From: Erythrobacter sp.
GTDB taxonomy: Bacteria > Pseudomonadota > Alphaproteobacteria > Sphingomonadales > Sphingomonadaceae
Direction of reading: 5' to 3'
Assembly (NCBI RefSeq): GCF_024305245.1
Contig: NZ_JAMWYX010000005.1
Location: forward strand, 62,001-126,000
Length of the DNA stretch: 64,000 nt
The position numbers and the translations under genes were made by a program. Numbering within the stretch: position 1 is the stretch's first letter; every line of letters starts with the position of its first letter. Of this stretch, positions 20,980 through 30,003 are shown piece after piece. A model generated the notes under the pieces. The model had not been told where the DNA came from, searched no databases, and saw nothing but the letters and a program-made list of their open reading frames with translations.

Positions 20980-22722
20980 TCATCCGGCGGCGCTTACTTT
21001 CTCGGCCCATTCCTCGCATGCCTGTGCCGTGGTCGGAACGCCGTGCCGCTTGCGGATCAGATCGAACACCACCGCCTTGATGATCGCGACGCACATCAAC
21101 GCGACGACGAAGGAAAACGGCAAGGCGCCGATGATCATCGTGATACGAATCGCCTCGATCCCGCCAAGGATCAGCATCGATCCAACCACGAAAGCGATCG
21201 CCGCGCCCCAGAATAGGATGTGGTAGCGGCGGCTGCCCTCGTCATCGCCCGCACCATTGATGGTGTTGACGATCAGGATCGCGCTGTCGGCCGACGTCAC
21301 CAGATAAGTCATCAGCAACACCACCACGAGCCCGGCGACCAGCAGCGCCAGCCCCGGATCGAGCAGCACAGCCAGTGTGGCAAACAGCTGGTCCGACATC
21401 GGCGCGCCGACGATCCGGCCACCGGCCAACCCCGACAATTCGAGCTCGATCGCTGTACCGCCCACCAGCGCCATCCATACAAAGCACATCAGCGAAGGCA
21501 CCACTGTTACCCCGAACATATATTCGCGGATCGTGCGCCCGCGCGAAATCCGCGCGATGAACATGCCCACAAACGGCGCAAAGGCGATCCACCACGCCCA
21601 GTAGAACACCGTCCAATCGAGCTGCCATTGATTGAGCGCCGCCCCGAGCGTGCTGCCATCGCGGCCCCACAGCTTCAGCGATTGCTGCGGCAGGGTGGTG
21701 AGATAGTCCCACAGGCCCACACCCAGCAATTCCAGCCCGTAAAGCCCCGCGCCAAGCACCGCGAACAGCCCCAGCAGTGCAATCGACAGGCCCATGTTGA
21801 TGTTCGAGAGCCACTTGATCCCCCGCCCCACACCTGACAGCGCGCTGATCGTCGAGGCGCCCACCAGCATCACGAGCGAAAGGATAATCGCCAGCGAAGA
21901 TGCCGATCCGTCGGCCTCCAGAAGCCCATCGCCCGGCCCCAGCCGCGCGAGGCCCGCCACGAATTGCTCGACCCCCAGCCCCATCGTCACTGCCACGCCA
22001 AGGATGGTCGCCACCACCGCGACGATGTCGACGACATGGCCCAGCGGCCCTTCCATCACCTTGCCGAACAGCGGCGCCAGCGCCGAACGGATCGTCAGCG
22101 GCAGGTTGCGGCGATGCGCGACATATCCGATCGCCAGCCCCACCAGCGCATAGGTGCACCACGCCCCCAGCCCCCAATGGAGGAAGGTGTACATATAGGC
22201 CGGGCGCACCGCCTCGCGGCTCTGCGGATCGGCCATGCCGCGGATGATGTCGGGATTATTGACGAAATGGGCGAGCGGTTCGCCCGTCGAATAGGTCAGC
22301 ATCCCGATGCCGATCCCGGCTCCGAACAGCATGGAGAACCAGGAGAAGCGGCTGAATTCCGGCTTTTCGCCGGGCGGGCCGATCCTGAGCGAGCCGGTTC
22401 CCGGCGCCAGTGCCAGCACCAGACAGGCGACAATCAGGGTGGCGACGAGATAGACGTACCAGCCGCCGAAGGTCGCAATGATTGTCGAATTGGCAGCGCC
22501 CAGCGTCTTGCCCGCATTCACGGGGAAGAAAATCGCCCACATGATCAGCAGCGACACGATCACCTTGGCCGGGATCGTCACCGCCCGGCTGAACCCGTCA
22601 TAGAAACCGCGATCGTGGGTTTCGATGTCGAGTTCGACCAGCGGCGGATCGATCGGCCAGTCATCTTGTGCGATTGGCGGCGGATTGCTCGGCAAGTGTG
22701 CTTGGCCCGGCCTGCTGGTCAT
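20980..22722 (-). CDS. BCCT family betaine/choline/carnitine transporter
   Basis: A 580-residue, 12-helix inner-membrane transporter of the betaine-carnitine-choline family, probably importing a quaternary ammonium compatible solute with Na+ or H+. A hydrophilic N-terminus of about 45 residues precedes TM1. The glycine-rich stretch FGAGIGIGMLTYSTGEPLAHF corresponds to the family's GxGxG helix, and DWTVFYWAWWIAFAPFVG plus ARISRGRTIREY is the conserved Trp-rich helix and following loop. The C-terminal tail is short, without the long osmosensing extension of BetP-type proteins. The substrate cannot be assigned. With the trehalose operon it suggests the organism meets osmotic stress. Confidence 0.92.
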   Translation of the reverse strand: MTSRPGQAHLPSNPPPIAQDDWPIDPPLVELDIETHDRGFYDGFSRAVTIPAKVIVSLLIMWAIFFPVNAGKTLGAANSTIIATFGGWYVYLVATLIVACLVLALAPGTGSLRIGPPGEKPEFSRFSWFSMLFGAGIGIGMLTYSTGEPLAHFVNNPDIIRGMADPQSREAVRPAYMYTFLHWGLGAWCTYALVGLAIGYVAHRRNLPLTIRSALAPLFGKVMEGPLGHVVDIVAVVATILGVAVTMGLGVEQFVAGLARLGPGDGLLEADGSASSLAIILSLVMLVGASTISALSGVGRGIKWLSNINMGLSIALLGLFAVLGAGLYGLELLGVGLWDYLTTLPQQSLKLWGRDGSTLGAALNQWQLDWTVFYWAWWIAFAPFVGMFIARISRGRTIREYMFGVTVVPSLMCFVWMALVGGTAIELELSGLAGGRIVGAPMSDQLFATLAVLLDPGLALLVAGLVVVLLMTYLVTSADSAILIVNTINGAGDDEGSRRYHILFWGAAIAFVVGSMLILGGIEAIRITMIIGALPFSFVVALMCVAIIKAVVFDLIRKRHGVPTTAQACEEWAEKVSAAG

Positions 22723-22922
22723 CGCGTTCCTATCCCGGACGCAACCGTGGCAAAAGGCGACGCAGGATCACGCGGCCGGCATTGCTGCCAAGGCTTTGTC
22801 CGCTTTCGTGAAAAGGCATGGGATGCGTCCCGAACGGACACCAGCGAAAAGAACATGCGCTTAGCCGCAATGTCCAACCGCCCCCGGTTGCGGAAATTTT
22901 GTTGAGAGCTGTCCTACCCCCC

Positions 22923-23768
22923 CTACGCGCATTTGCAACCCCGCGTGACTGGAAGCGCGCCAGCGCCATTGTGCGTTAACGGCACGCGTCGCACGGGAAC
23001 ATTCGGTCGGCGGATACCTTTGCCCTGCCCGCCGTCAACGCTGAGAGCTGCGCCAGTAACCCAGGCCGCGCGTACGGATACCAGCCACACGGCTGCATCT
23101 GCGATCTCGCCGGGCCGCCCCAAACGGCCGAAGGGAATGCTCCTGCGCACCATGTCGTAAACTGGCGGATTTTCGATGCGCATCACATCCCATCCGCCTC
23201 CGGGAAACTCCACCGAGCCGGGCAGCAGCGCATTCGCTCTGATCCCGCTTGCTGCTTCATTCATGGCGAGTTTCTTGGCATAGGCGTTCAGCGCCGCCTT
23301 GGCCGAGGTATAGCCATAATCCTCCATCGGCGACGCCTCGATTGCAGAGACCGAGGAAACGAGCAGGATCGAACCGCTGCCTTGCGATCGCATCCCCGGA
23401 AGCACGGCCTCCACCAGCCTCACCGCGCCCATAAGGTCGACTGATAGGCTCCTGTCCCAGTCCTCGCGCGCGCCGCCGACGGCCAGGGCCGAGGCGTTGC
23501 TGACAAGAATGTCGATCCGGCCGAATTGTTCGAGCGCTGCGGCCACCGTATCGCGAACGGCAGCATCATCGGCTACATCGCACGTCAGCGCGAGAACCTC
23601 GACCCCGGCCGCCGCCAATTCGGCTGCGGCCTCATCGAGTGCCTCCTGCCCGCGCGCAGCGATACAAAGCTTTGCTCCCTCGGCCGCCAAACCCTTGGCG
23701 ATGGCACGCCCGATCCCGCGGCTTGCGCCGGTAACCAGCGCGACCTTGCCTTCCAGTTCAAGATCCAT
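22923..23768 (-). CDS. SDR family oxidoreductase
   Basis: A 281-residue short-chain dehydrogenase/reductase. It has the cofactor motif TGASRGIG near residue 14, a variant NAS in place of the usual NNAG, and the Ser-Tyr-Lys triad (VSSVSAIE...YTSAK). GGAGGG lies 5 nt before the ATG. The normal C-terminal VDGG element is followed by about 30 extra, Pro/Arg-rich residues ending GCKCA, which most family members lack; loss of an original stop codon is possible. The substrate is unknown. It reads toward the BCCT gene with 200 bp between them. Confidence 0.88.
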   Translation of the reverse strand: MDLELEGKVALVTGASRGIGRAIAKGLAAEGAKLCIAARGQEALDEAAAELAAAGVEVLALTCDVADDAAVRDTVAAALEQFGRIDILVSNASALAVGGAREDWDRSLSVDLMGAVRLVEAVLPGMRSQGSGSILLVSSVSAIEASPMEDYGYTSAKAALNAYAKKLAMNEAASGIRANALLPGSVEFPGGGWDVMRIENPPVYDMVRRSIPFGRLGRPGEIADAAVWLVSVRAAWVTGAALSVDGGQGKGIRRPNVPVRRVPLTHNGAGALPVTRGCKCA

Positions 23769-23861
23769 GATCGCCCTCCAATCTTGTGCGATGGGTGTGG
23801 GGCGCGAAGCAGGAAAAATCCAGCGGGGAATCTGGACTCAAGCCCAAGAAACGAGGGTCGG

Positions 23862-24467
23862 CTACCCCTGTGTGACGCTCTCCATTCTCACGGCCTTCCC
23901 GACGTGCTCCGACATCTCGGCAGCATCGGCGAGCAGTCTTGCCACATCGCCCCGTGCGGCCTCGCCTTCGGGATCGACGTCATCGCCCAAACGGATATCG
24001 CCGCCCCCATCTTCATCCGTCAGGGCCACGGGCCGGAGGATCACATATTCGAGGTCGCTCGATTTGAGATGCTCGTCGGCTGCATGTTTGGCCTTGAGAT
24101 AATGGGCCAGATCACCCTGCGGGTTCGGGTCGCCCGCGCCGATGCTGCTGAGCATGACGAAGCGGCGGACATTGTTGGCAACCGACAGGTCGATAAGCCG
24201 CTTTGCGCCGTCGCGATCGACCTTGTCGGTCATCTCTTCGGACGAGCCGCCACCGGCACCGGCAGCAAACACCACCACCTCGCAGCCAGCGGTAACATCC
24301 TCTGCAAGGTTCGTGAGGTCGCCCTCTCGTTGCTTGACCCCCTCGGGCAAACCTGAAGTGTCCGAGCTTGAGCGCACAAGAGCAATCGGTTCGTGCCCGC
24401 GCGCCTGAAGTTCGCGCACCAGCCGCGTGCCGGTATTGCCGGTCGATCCGGCTATGAGAATCTGCAT
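23862..24467 (-). CDS. NAD(P)-binding atypical SDR (NmrA/YwnB-like)
   Basis: A 201-residue Rossmann-fold protein. The N-terminal LIAGSTGNTGTRLVREL is the nucleotide-binding loop of atypical or extended SDR proteins, followed by the acidic turn region and a mid-protein FVMLSSIGAGDP and YLKAKHAADEHL in the place of the Ser...YxxxK site. It resembles NAD(P)H-binding proteins annotated as NmrA-like or NAD-dependent epimerase-like. Function is unknown; these are often redox-sensing or detoxifying proteins. GGAGAAG lies 6 nt upstream of the ATG. It is 45 nt downstream of the aldehyde dehydrogenase gene on the same strand, so an operon is likely. Confidence 0.82.
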   Translation of the reverse strand: MQILIAGSTGNTGTRLVRELQARGHEPIALVRSSSDTSGLPEGVKQREGDLTNLAEDVTAGCEVVVFAAGAGGGSSEEMTDKVDRDGAKRLIDLSVANNVRRFVMLSSIGAGDPNPQGDLAHYLKAKHAADEHLKSSDLEYVILRPVALTDEDGGGDIRLGDDVDPEGEAARGDVARLLADAAEMSEHVGKAVRMESVTQG

Positions 24468-24512
24468 GTTTCTTCTCCGATGTATCTTTCCCGGGATGCG
24501 ATCTTTCGCATG

Positions 24513-25892
24513 TTACGAAGGCAGGAAGATCGCCTTGGCGTTGACGAATTCCTTCATCCCAAACCCGCCGTGCTCGCGCCCGTAGCCCGAGTTCTTGACG
24601 CCGCCGAAGGGCATGTTGGGATCGGCCGCGCCGAAGGAATTGATGCGCACCATCCCCGTATCGAAATGGTCATGCGCCAGCCTGACGGCCTTCTTTTCGT
24701 CTTTCGTGAAAATCCCGCCGCCGAGGCCATAGCGGCTGTCATTGGCGATCTTCATCGCGTCCTCGTCATCCTTTGCGCGGATGATCGATGCGACGGGTCC
24801 GAACAACTCGTCGTCATAGGCGGGCATTCCCGGCTTGCAGTCGGCAAGGACGGTTGCCGGGTAATAGCAGCCGGACCCGTCTTCCGGATCGCCGCCGCAT
24901 AGCAGCTTCGCGCCCTTGTCGAGGCTTTGCTTGACCTGATCGGCGATCATGTCGAACTGCTCACGGCTGGAGAGCGGACCAAGCTGGGTGTCTTCCATCA
25001 TCGGATCGCCCATCGTGATAGCCTTCATCTGTTTGACGAAAGCGGAAACGAAGGCGTCGTAGACTGCATCGGTCACGATAAACCGCTTTGCCGATACGCA
25101 GGTTTCACCATTGTTGAAGATGCGGCCCTGAACGCAGGTTTTCACCGCAAGTTCGATATCGGCATCCTCCAGCACGAGGTATGCGTCGTTCGAACCGAGT
25201 TCGAGCACGGTCTTCTTGAGGTTCTTCGCCGCGAGCTCACCGATATGGCTTCCCGCGCCATCGCTGCCGGTCATGGTGACTGCGCGAATGAGATCATGGC
25301 CGATGACCTTGTCGGAAACGTCGTGACCGACGATGATGACTTCGAACAACCCCTGCGGCAGGCCGGCTTCGAGGCAAAGATCGCGCAGCAGCAGTCCGCT
25401 GCCGGTGCAGATCGAAGCATGTTTCAGGATGACCGCATTGCCCACCATCAGATTGGCAGCGAGAACGCGTACCGGCTGATAGACCGGGAAATTCCATGGT
25501 TGGACCGAATAGATCACGCCAATCGGGGAATAGGTTACGATCCCCCGCTTCTTGCCGCCGCTGTGCCGACGGTCCTCGTCGGCCAATTCTTCCGGGCCAT
25601 GTTCGGCAGTGTATTCGAAGATGCGCGCGCAGCTTTCGACTTCCATTTTTCCGTCGCGCAGCAGCTTACCCATTTCGCGGGTCATCAGTTCGGCAAATCT
25701 GTCGGCATTTGCGCGCAGCACTTCGGCAATTTTGCGCAGATAAGGCGCGCGTTCTTCATGCGACTTCTGCCGCCAGTTCAGGAAAGCCGCGTGTGCGGTC
25801 TCGATCTTTGCAAAGACCTCTTCCTCGGTCTCGACTTGATAGGATTCGAGCTGTTCGCCCGTTGCCGGATTGCAGGTGTGGATGGCTGCCAT
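24513..25892 (-). CDS. NAD(P)-dependent succinate-semialdehyde-type aldehyde dehydrogenase
   Basis: A 459-residue aldehyde dehydrogenase. The catalytic Cys is in FNNGETCVSAKRF and the general-base Glu in VLELGSNDAYLV; the usual second Gly of ELGG is replaced by Ser. The cofactor-binding PWNFPVYQPVR and KHASICTGSG stretches and the length match the YneI/Sad group of succinate-semialdehyde dehydrogenases. The substrate assignment is by family resemblance only. The ATG at 25892 is chosen because the protein begins there with the family's AIHTCNPATGE; an upstream in-frame extension of 65 residues is Cys/Arg/Pro-rich and unlike the family. It is the first gene of a probable operon with the atypical SDR. 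Confidence 0.9.
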   Translation of the reverse strand: MAAIHTCNPATGEQLESYQVETEEEVFAKIETAHAAFLNWRQKSHEERAPYLRKIAEVLRANADRFAELMTREMGKLLRDGKMEVESCARIFEYTAEHGPEELADEDRRHSGGKKRGIVTYSPIGVIYSVQPWNFPVYQPVRVLAANLMVGNAVILKHASICTGSGLLLRDLCLEAGLPQGLFEVIIVGHDVSDKVIGHDLIRAVTMTGSDGAGSHIGELAAKNLKKTVLELGSNDAYLVLEDADIELAVKTCVQGRIFNNGETCVSAKRFIVTDAVYDAFVSAFVKQMKAITMGDPMMEDTQLGPLSSREQFDMIADQVKQSLDKGAKLLCGGDPEDGSGCYYPATVLADCKPGMPAYDDELFGPVASIIRAKDDEDAMKIANDSRYGLGGGIFTKDEKKAVRLAHDHFDTGMVRINSFGAADPNMPFGGVKNSGYGREHGGFGMKEFVNAKAIFLPS

Positions 25893-26266
25893 ATTGTCGC
25901 CCTTCGCGTTGCTTGGGTGAACCGTCCGCAGGCGCAAAGGTGCTGCCGCGGCTGGAGTGTCATGAAGCCAACGACGCCGCCTGGGGCACGTTCCGTCTAA
26001 AGACGCAGCGTCGCAGCCCGGCACGCCGGGCCGTGCACCAATCGCGATGTGGCATGGGCAGGAGCTGCAATGAACAGTATCCTGCACCTGAAGACATGCA
26101 GGTCATCACGAATGGTGACGCTCACCAACGCGGTATTGCGCCTCGCCCAGAAGTGCTTTGAAGGTTTCCGGCGGTCTCTATATGGGGCCCAAATCTGGTC
26201 ACTTCGATCGAAACGCGCCCCGTTTCTGCACCCGGCAAAGGCAGATCGTCAGGATTCTGAACCACA
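25893..26266. other. Divergent intergenic region between aldehyde dehydrogenase and rlmJ
   Basis: About 370 bp with no supported gene. It must contain the promoters of the minus-strand dehydrogenase and of the plus-strand rlmJ. Short open frames cross it but lack ribosome sites and homology. I see no obvious palindromic operator or terminator. Confidence 0.45.
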
Positions 26267-27097
26267 ATGAATTATCGCCATTCCTACCATGCTGGTAACA
26301 GCGCAGATGTCGTCAAGCACAGCCTGCTGATCACCCTCGTGCGGGCCTTGCAGCAAAAACCCTCCGCGATGACCCTGATCGATACCCATGCCGGCTGCGG
26401 GCTGTATGATCTTGGCGGCGATCAGGCCCAGCGTACCGGCGAGTCCGTGCAGGGCGTGCTGCGGGCATTTGCCGACCCGAACCCCCTGCTGAACGATTAC
26501 CGCGACGCCGTAGAAGCCGTGAATGCCGGGCCCGAGCCGCGCCTTTATCCCGGCTCCCCCCGGATCCTGTCGCAGCTTTTGCGCCCGCAGGACTTGCTGA
26601 TCCTGAACGAAAAGCATCCCGAGGACGCCTATGCCCTGCGCGGCGCGATGCGCGGCACACCCGCGGCCGTACACGAGCGCGACGCCTACGAGCTGTGGCT
26701 GGCGATGCTGCCGACCCGCAGCCCACGCGGTGTGGTGGTGGTCGACCCTCCCTACGAGCAGACGGACGAACGCGCCCGTATCACCGCCACCCTTGCCGCC
26801 GCCATGCGCAAATGGGCCCACGGCGTGACGGTGATCTGGTATCCGCTGAAGGACCGCGCTGCGCATGTGCGGTGGAAGCAGCAACTCGGCAGGCTCGGCA
26901 TCGCGAAACTGCTGACGGTGGAGCATTGGTTATACGATACCGATCAGCCCGGCATCTACAACGGCGCGGGCCTGTTTATCGTCAACCCGCCCTACGCGTT
27001 CACGCAAGCGCTGCCGCTGCTGCTGGAAGCCTTGCGCGCCGCGCTGGCGCCGGAAGGGCACAGAGGCGAAATCGCAGCCGAATGGGTGGGCAATTGA
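26267..27097 (+). CDS. rlmJ: 23S rRNA (adenine(2030)-N(6))-methyltransferase RlmJ
   Basis: A 276-residue RNA methyltransferase that modifies A2030 of 23S rRNA using S-adenosylmethionine. It opens with the diagnostic MNYRHSYHAGNSADVVKH, has the SAM-binding LIDTHAGCGLYDL near residue 42 and the catalytic VVVDPPYEQ motif near residue 162, then the conserved IWYPLKDR. Length is normal. The ribosome site is weak. It stands alone on the plus strand and faces a small convergent gene 23 bp away. Confidence 0.94.
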   Translation: MNYRHSYHAGNSADVVKHSLLITLVRALQQKPSAMTLIDTHAGCGLYDLGGDQAQRTGESVQGVLRAFADPNPLLNDYRDAVEAVNAGPEPRLYPGSPRILSQLLRPQDLLILNEKHPEDAYALRGAMRGTPAAVHERDAYELWLAMLPTRSPRGVVVVDPPYEQTDERARITATLAAAMRKWAHGVTVIWYPLKDRAAHVRWKQQLGRLGIAKLLTVEHWLYDTDQPGIYNGAGLFIVNPPYAFTQALPLLLEALRAALAPEGHRGEIAAEWVGN

Positions 27098-27120
27098 AAT
27101 AGATTTGCGGCGGATTGCGG

Positions 27121-27441
27121 CTAGTTGCCGTCCGCATCGACCACGAAAACCATCGGCTTTCCGCGGGTCTCAGGCTCCCAGCCGGCGTCTAATGCTGCCT
27201 GAATACCTCTGATCACAACCGCGTCGCCGACCTGCAGGCGGCCTCGTTGCATGCCTTTCAGCAAACGTTTCGGAGGGGGGAATTCCAGCAATGCCCCGCG
27301 CTGGGTGTGCTTGCGCAACAAGGCGACGGTCATGCCTTTCCAGCCTTCGGACTCGTTCCACTGTGGCTCGCTCCGCAATTCCCACTCAAATTGCAACCCG
27401 CCAACCTCGACGATGCCTGAAAGCTTGTGGATGTTGGTCAT
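27121..27441 (-). CDS. Hypothetical protein
   Basis: A 106-residue soluble protein I cannot assign. It is rich in beta-strand pattern (SGIVEVGGLQFEWELRSEPQ, then MTVALLRKHTQRGALLEFPPP, then GDAVVIRGIQAALDAGWEPE). The ATG at 27441 is preferred over a start 45 nt upstream because the extra residues (WPVVCWRKPARQA) look like untranslated sequence. It is convergent with rlmJ. Codon use resembles real genes and the frame is uninterrupted. Confidence 0.65.
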   Translation of the reverse strand: MTNIHKLSGIVEVGGLQFEWELRSEPQWNESEGWKGMTVALLRKHTQRGALLEFPPPKRLLKGMQRGRLQVGDAVVIRGIQAALDAGWEPETRGKPMVFVVDADGN

Positions 27442-27790
27442 GCCGGCCTGCCTAGCAGGTTTGCGCCAACAAACCACCGGCCACACAGGGAGCGCGCTCC
27501 CGACAAGGCCCGGTCGTTCAGCTCCGCCGGAATGGGCGTCTGGTTGTCGCCGTTCCGCTTTTGTGATTGAACTAGCGCGCGCCGCTTGGCCGCAAGTGAA
27601 CGGTTACCCTCCCCTGAACTCGGGCAATACAGCCTGAGCCCAGGCAGTTAAGCCATGCCTCGAAGGGGTACCGCGAACCAGTTGGCCTATTCGGCGACAA
27701 ACCCCTAATATCAAATCTTTTTGGCAAAGCCGCCGGGTTTCTCGATAGCATCAAGTGGAAAGGCGCAGGTCTGCTTTACCTGGGCCAGCG
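27442..27790. other. Intergenic region without supported gene
   Basis: About 350 bp between a small hypothetical gene and a beta-barrel gene, both on the minus strand. It should contain the promoter of the small gene. No tRNA-like fold, strong terminator or conserved frame is visible. Confidence 0.4.
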
Positions 27791-28759
27791 CTAAAACCGC
27801 ATGATCAGGCTGATCCTCGCAATGTCTCGCGTGAAGCCGGTTGATGAGGCGGCGCTCGACGAGCTGTAATCATACGCAGGCTCCACATCGAAACTGGGCG
27901 ATAATTGATGGCGCAGATAGGCCGATCCGCTGACGATGAAACGGTCAGCGCCTCCCACGTCCCGCTCACCGCCGGCGCTGGCCCGGATGCCGTAGAACGT
28001 GCGCGGCCCTGCCTGCCCGTCAAGCCGGACGGTAGCCTCCAGCGAATGGTATTCATCCGGGCTGAAATAGCCTTCCTGATTGACCAGCCGGAAGTCTGTT
28101 CCGGTATATCGCAGGCCGATGTGAAGGCGCGGAGCTAGCGCGATGCGCTGTTCGAATTCCGCCTGCCACCAGCGCTGACGGTTGCCGTCGGAAAAATCGG
28201 CATAGGCGGCGCGCACCGATATCCGGCTGCGTTCTGTCGGCATGAAATCGGCCGAAGCCTTGACCTGATCCGCCACCAGCCGGTTGCGCAGCGTCGGCTC
28301 GCTATCGAAGGTGAAACGCTGCACGCCTGCATCGATCCGCCAACGATCATCCGGAAACAGCGTGGCATAGGCATCATAGGTCAGGAAATCGCTTGTGCCG
28401 CCCGGGCCGGGGCCGTCGAGGCTGTCGACCCCGATCGTTGCATTGAAATCGACCGCATCGCTTATCCGCCAGCTGCCGCTCGCGCCGATGCGGGTGACGG
28501 TGAAAATGTCCCCCGGACCACCGAACGGATCGAAAGCGGCATAGGCAAGCCGCGGCCCGATTCGGCCCCGGCCATCGGCGAAGCGATAATCGGCGCTAAG
28601 GTTGAACTGTTCGACATCCAGCCCGTCGGACTGATCGAACCGGCGCGCGTCGAACCGCGCTTCGTGACGCGTGTCGCGCTCCAGCCGCGCCAATAAGCCG
28701 GCTGCGCGGTTATCCTCCGGTGCGGCCGCGATGCGTTTGCTGGGCGACCCGCCCGCCAC
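27791..28759 (-). pseudogene. C-terminal beta-barrel remnant of an outer-membrane protein
   Basis: A 322-residue frame with alternating hydrophobic/polar strands throughout and a terminal Phe (ARISLIMRF), the mark of an outer-membrane beta-barrel. There is no signal peptide. The first codons (GTG, then AGGSPSKRIAAAPEDN) look like the inside of a larger protein, and an in-frame TAG lies ten codons upstream of the GTG. It resembles the C-terminal barrel of TPR-plus-barrel exporters such as BcsC-like proteins, but that is a weak guess. I interpret it as a truncated or degraded gene whose N-terminal part has been lost. An intact gene with a start in another frame and an unrecognised frameshift is the alternative. 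Confidence 0.5.
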
Positions 28760-28915
28760 ACCACCGGCCGGACCAAGCCACTAAGCCATATTGGGGCGCG
28801 ACCGAGCATCATCTTGAGATGCGCGATTGCCGCGACCAACCCCCTGAGAGTGATTACAAGCCGCCATTCGCCCTTTCCACTCAGCTCCGGTCATCAGCGG
28901 GTTCGAGGCTCGATC

Positions 28916-28940
28916 CCGAAAGCCGCATGGCGGCTTTCGG
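28916..28940. repeat. Hairpin repeat, CCGAAAGCCGC stem with ATG loop
   Basis: CCGAAAGCCGC (28916-28926), three loop bases ATG, then GCGGCTTTCGG (28930-28940), an 11-bp perfect inverted repeat. It is followed by CAGCCGACGTTA. A related hairpin (GAAAGCCG / CGGCTTTC) followed by GCAGACGTTTA occurs at 31084-31167. These look like copies of a dispersed intergenic repeat. No T-run follows, so it is probably not a simple terminator. Confidence 0.6.
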
Positions 28941-29186
28941 CTGCAGCCGACGTTATGGTTGACGTATTTGCTCTGTTGCAAACTAATGCCACGGCAGCGA
29001 CTACGGAATGCTGTGAGGATGGAAGTCCTAGTTGGTTTTGCCACCTCTCACCCGGATGCAGACATTAACGCGGGGATCCGCAGCGCCGCCCATTCATCGG
29101 TGGTCTATCTGGTAGCGGAGGAGGGACTAACTCAGTCAACCTAACATACTGCTCCAAAATAACTTTTGATCATACTCTTCTAAAGA

Positions 29187-29222
29187 TACCCCCAACGGTA
29201 CCCCCAACGGTTCCCCCATCGA
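29187..29222. repeat. Tandem 12-bp repeat TACCCCCAACGG
   Basis: TACCCCCAACGG occurs at 29187-29198 and again, exactly, at 29199-29210, then a degenerate third copy TTCCCCCATCGA at 29211-29222. Such C/G-run repeats remind me of arm-type or operator repeats beside integrase genes, but no integrase gene is present here. Confidence 0.7.
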
Positions 29223-29454
29223 TTTATGTCCACAGCCACGAAGCGAGGACCTTTTGGAAGGCGCTTGCTCCGCATGGTCACCCGATCAAATGGCCCCCTT
29301 GAACTGCTTATGCCCTCGGGGGCTTTCGGGATTTGGAACAAACTGCTTGAAATGGCCTTCCCATTGATGGAAGCCTGACGAGCGGGATGGGTCAGCGCGA
29401 TGCGTTGAAGCCGCTAATTTCACGGCGCGTTCCCGACAGTCGAGGAGAAGCCCG

Positions 29455-29886
29455 ATGGATCTAAGCTCCGTCACGATAGGCCTGCTTTCCGGCCTTCTAT
29501 TTTTCGTCCACGCCATGTTTCCCTTCAGCCATGCTTGGCCGCTAATGTGGCTTCTGCTTGGAGGAATAGCCGCTGTCTATTTGGGAACGAGGCGGCGGCG
29601 CGTCCAAAGCTTTGCGAAAGGGGTTCTCATCACCGCAAAGGCAGGCGCGGTCGCCGGCGCACTCTTCCTTGCTGCTACAGTAGCTGCATTGCTTCTGCTC
29701 AGCGAGCCGAGCTTCGACACTGTCGCCATATCGCTGGGCGCAAACGGGCAAATTGCGGTCAACACTCCCGTCATTCTCAGCCTTAGTTTCGCGGCGCTTA
29801 TCGGGGTAATTGTTGCTGTTACCGCCGGAGCTTTGGCCTACCCGTTGGTGCGTCCGAGGACCGGTGATCAATCTGGGTCGGGATAA
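29455..29886 (+). CDS. Hypothetical membrane protein
   Basis: A 143-residue integral membrane protein with about four hydrophobic segments (around residues 5-22, 27-43, 62-83 and 108-130) separated by a basic loop (GTRRRRVQSF) after the second. No known family recognised. GAGGAG lies about 7 nt before the ATG, which supports translation. It is an isolated gene in the gene-poor region and is followed by a repeat element. Confidence 0.65.
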   Translation: MDLSSVTIGLLSGLLFFVHAMFPFSHAWPLMWLLLGGIAAVYLGTRRRRVQSFAKGVLITAKAGAVAGALFLAATVAALLLLSEPSFDTVAISLGANGQIAVNTPVILSLSFAALIGVIVAVTAGALAYPLVRPRTGDQSGSG

Positions 29887-29906
29887 CAGCTTCGGGGTCG
29901 GTTTGA

Positions 29907-29993
29907 AAATTTCGGCTTCGGGCGAGAAACACGCCGAAGCTGCCTAGCAGGTTTCCTGCCTGCGCTTCCGCCCCGCTCATGGCCGTTAGCGGG
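29907..29993 (+). repeat. Dispersed intergenic repeat, copy 1
   Basis: About 85 bp sharing AATTTCGGCT, GAAGCTGCC and a CCGCTCATGGCCG block, in the same order, with a second copy at about 30318-30405. Inside it GCTTCGGGCG (29915-29924) can pair with CGCCGAAGC (29932-29940). The two copies bracket the small gene at 30004-30285. Confidence 0.5.
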
Positions 29994-30003
29994 TGAAAGC
30001 GGG

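Larger units (their letters stand above)
28760..29454. other. Gene-poor region with hairpin and tandem repeats
   Basis: Nearly 700 bp with no convincing gene. It holds an 11-bp perfect hairpin (28916-28940), an AT-rich patch (about 29140-29190) and a tandem 12-bp repeat (29187-29222). A 61-codon frame at 28959-29144 lacks support. The composition and repeats suggest recombination debris at an island edge. Confidence 0.5.

Noticed and set aside
26049-26270. Small plus-strand frame before rlmJ
   Set aside because: Runs into the rlmJ start with unbiased low-quality sequence and no ribosome site.
28959-29144. 61-codon plus-strand frame in the gene-poor region
   Set aside because: No recognisable family and a poor start; too short to support by itself.
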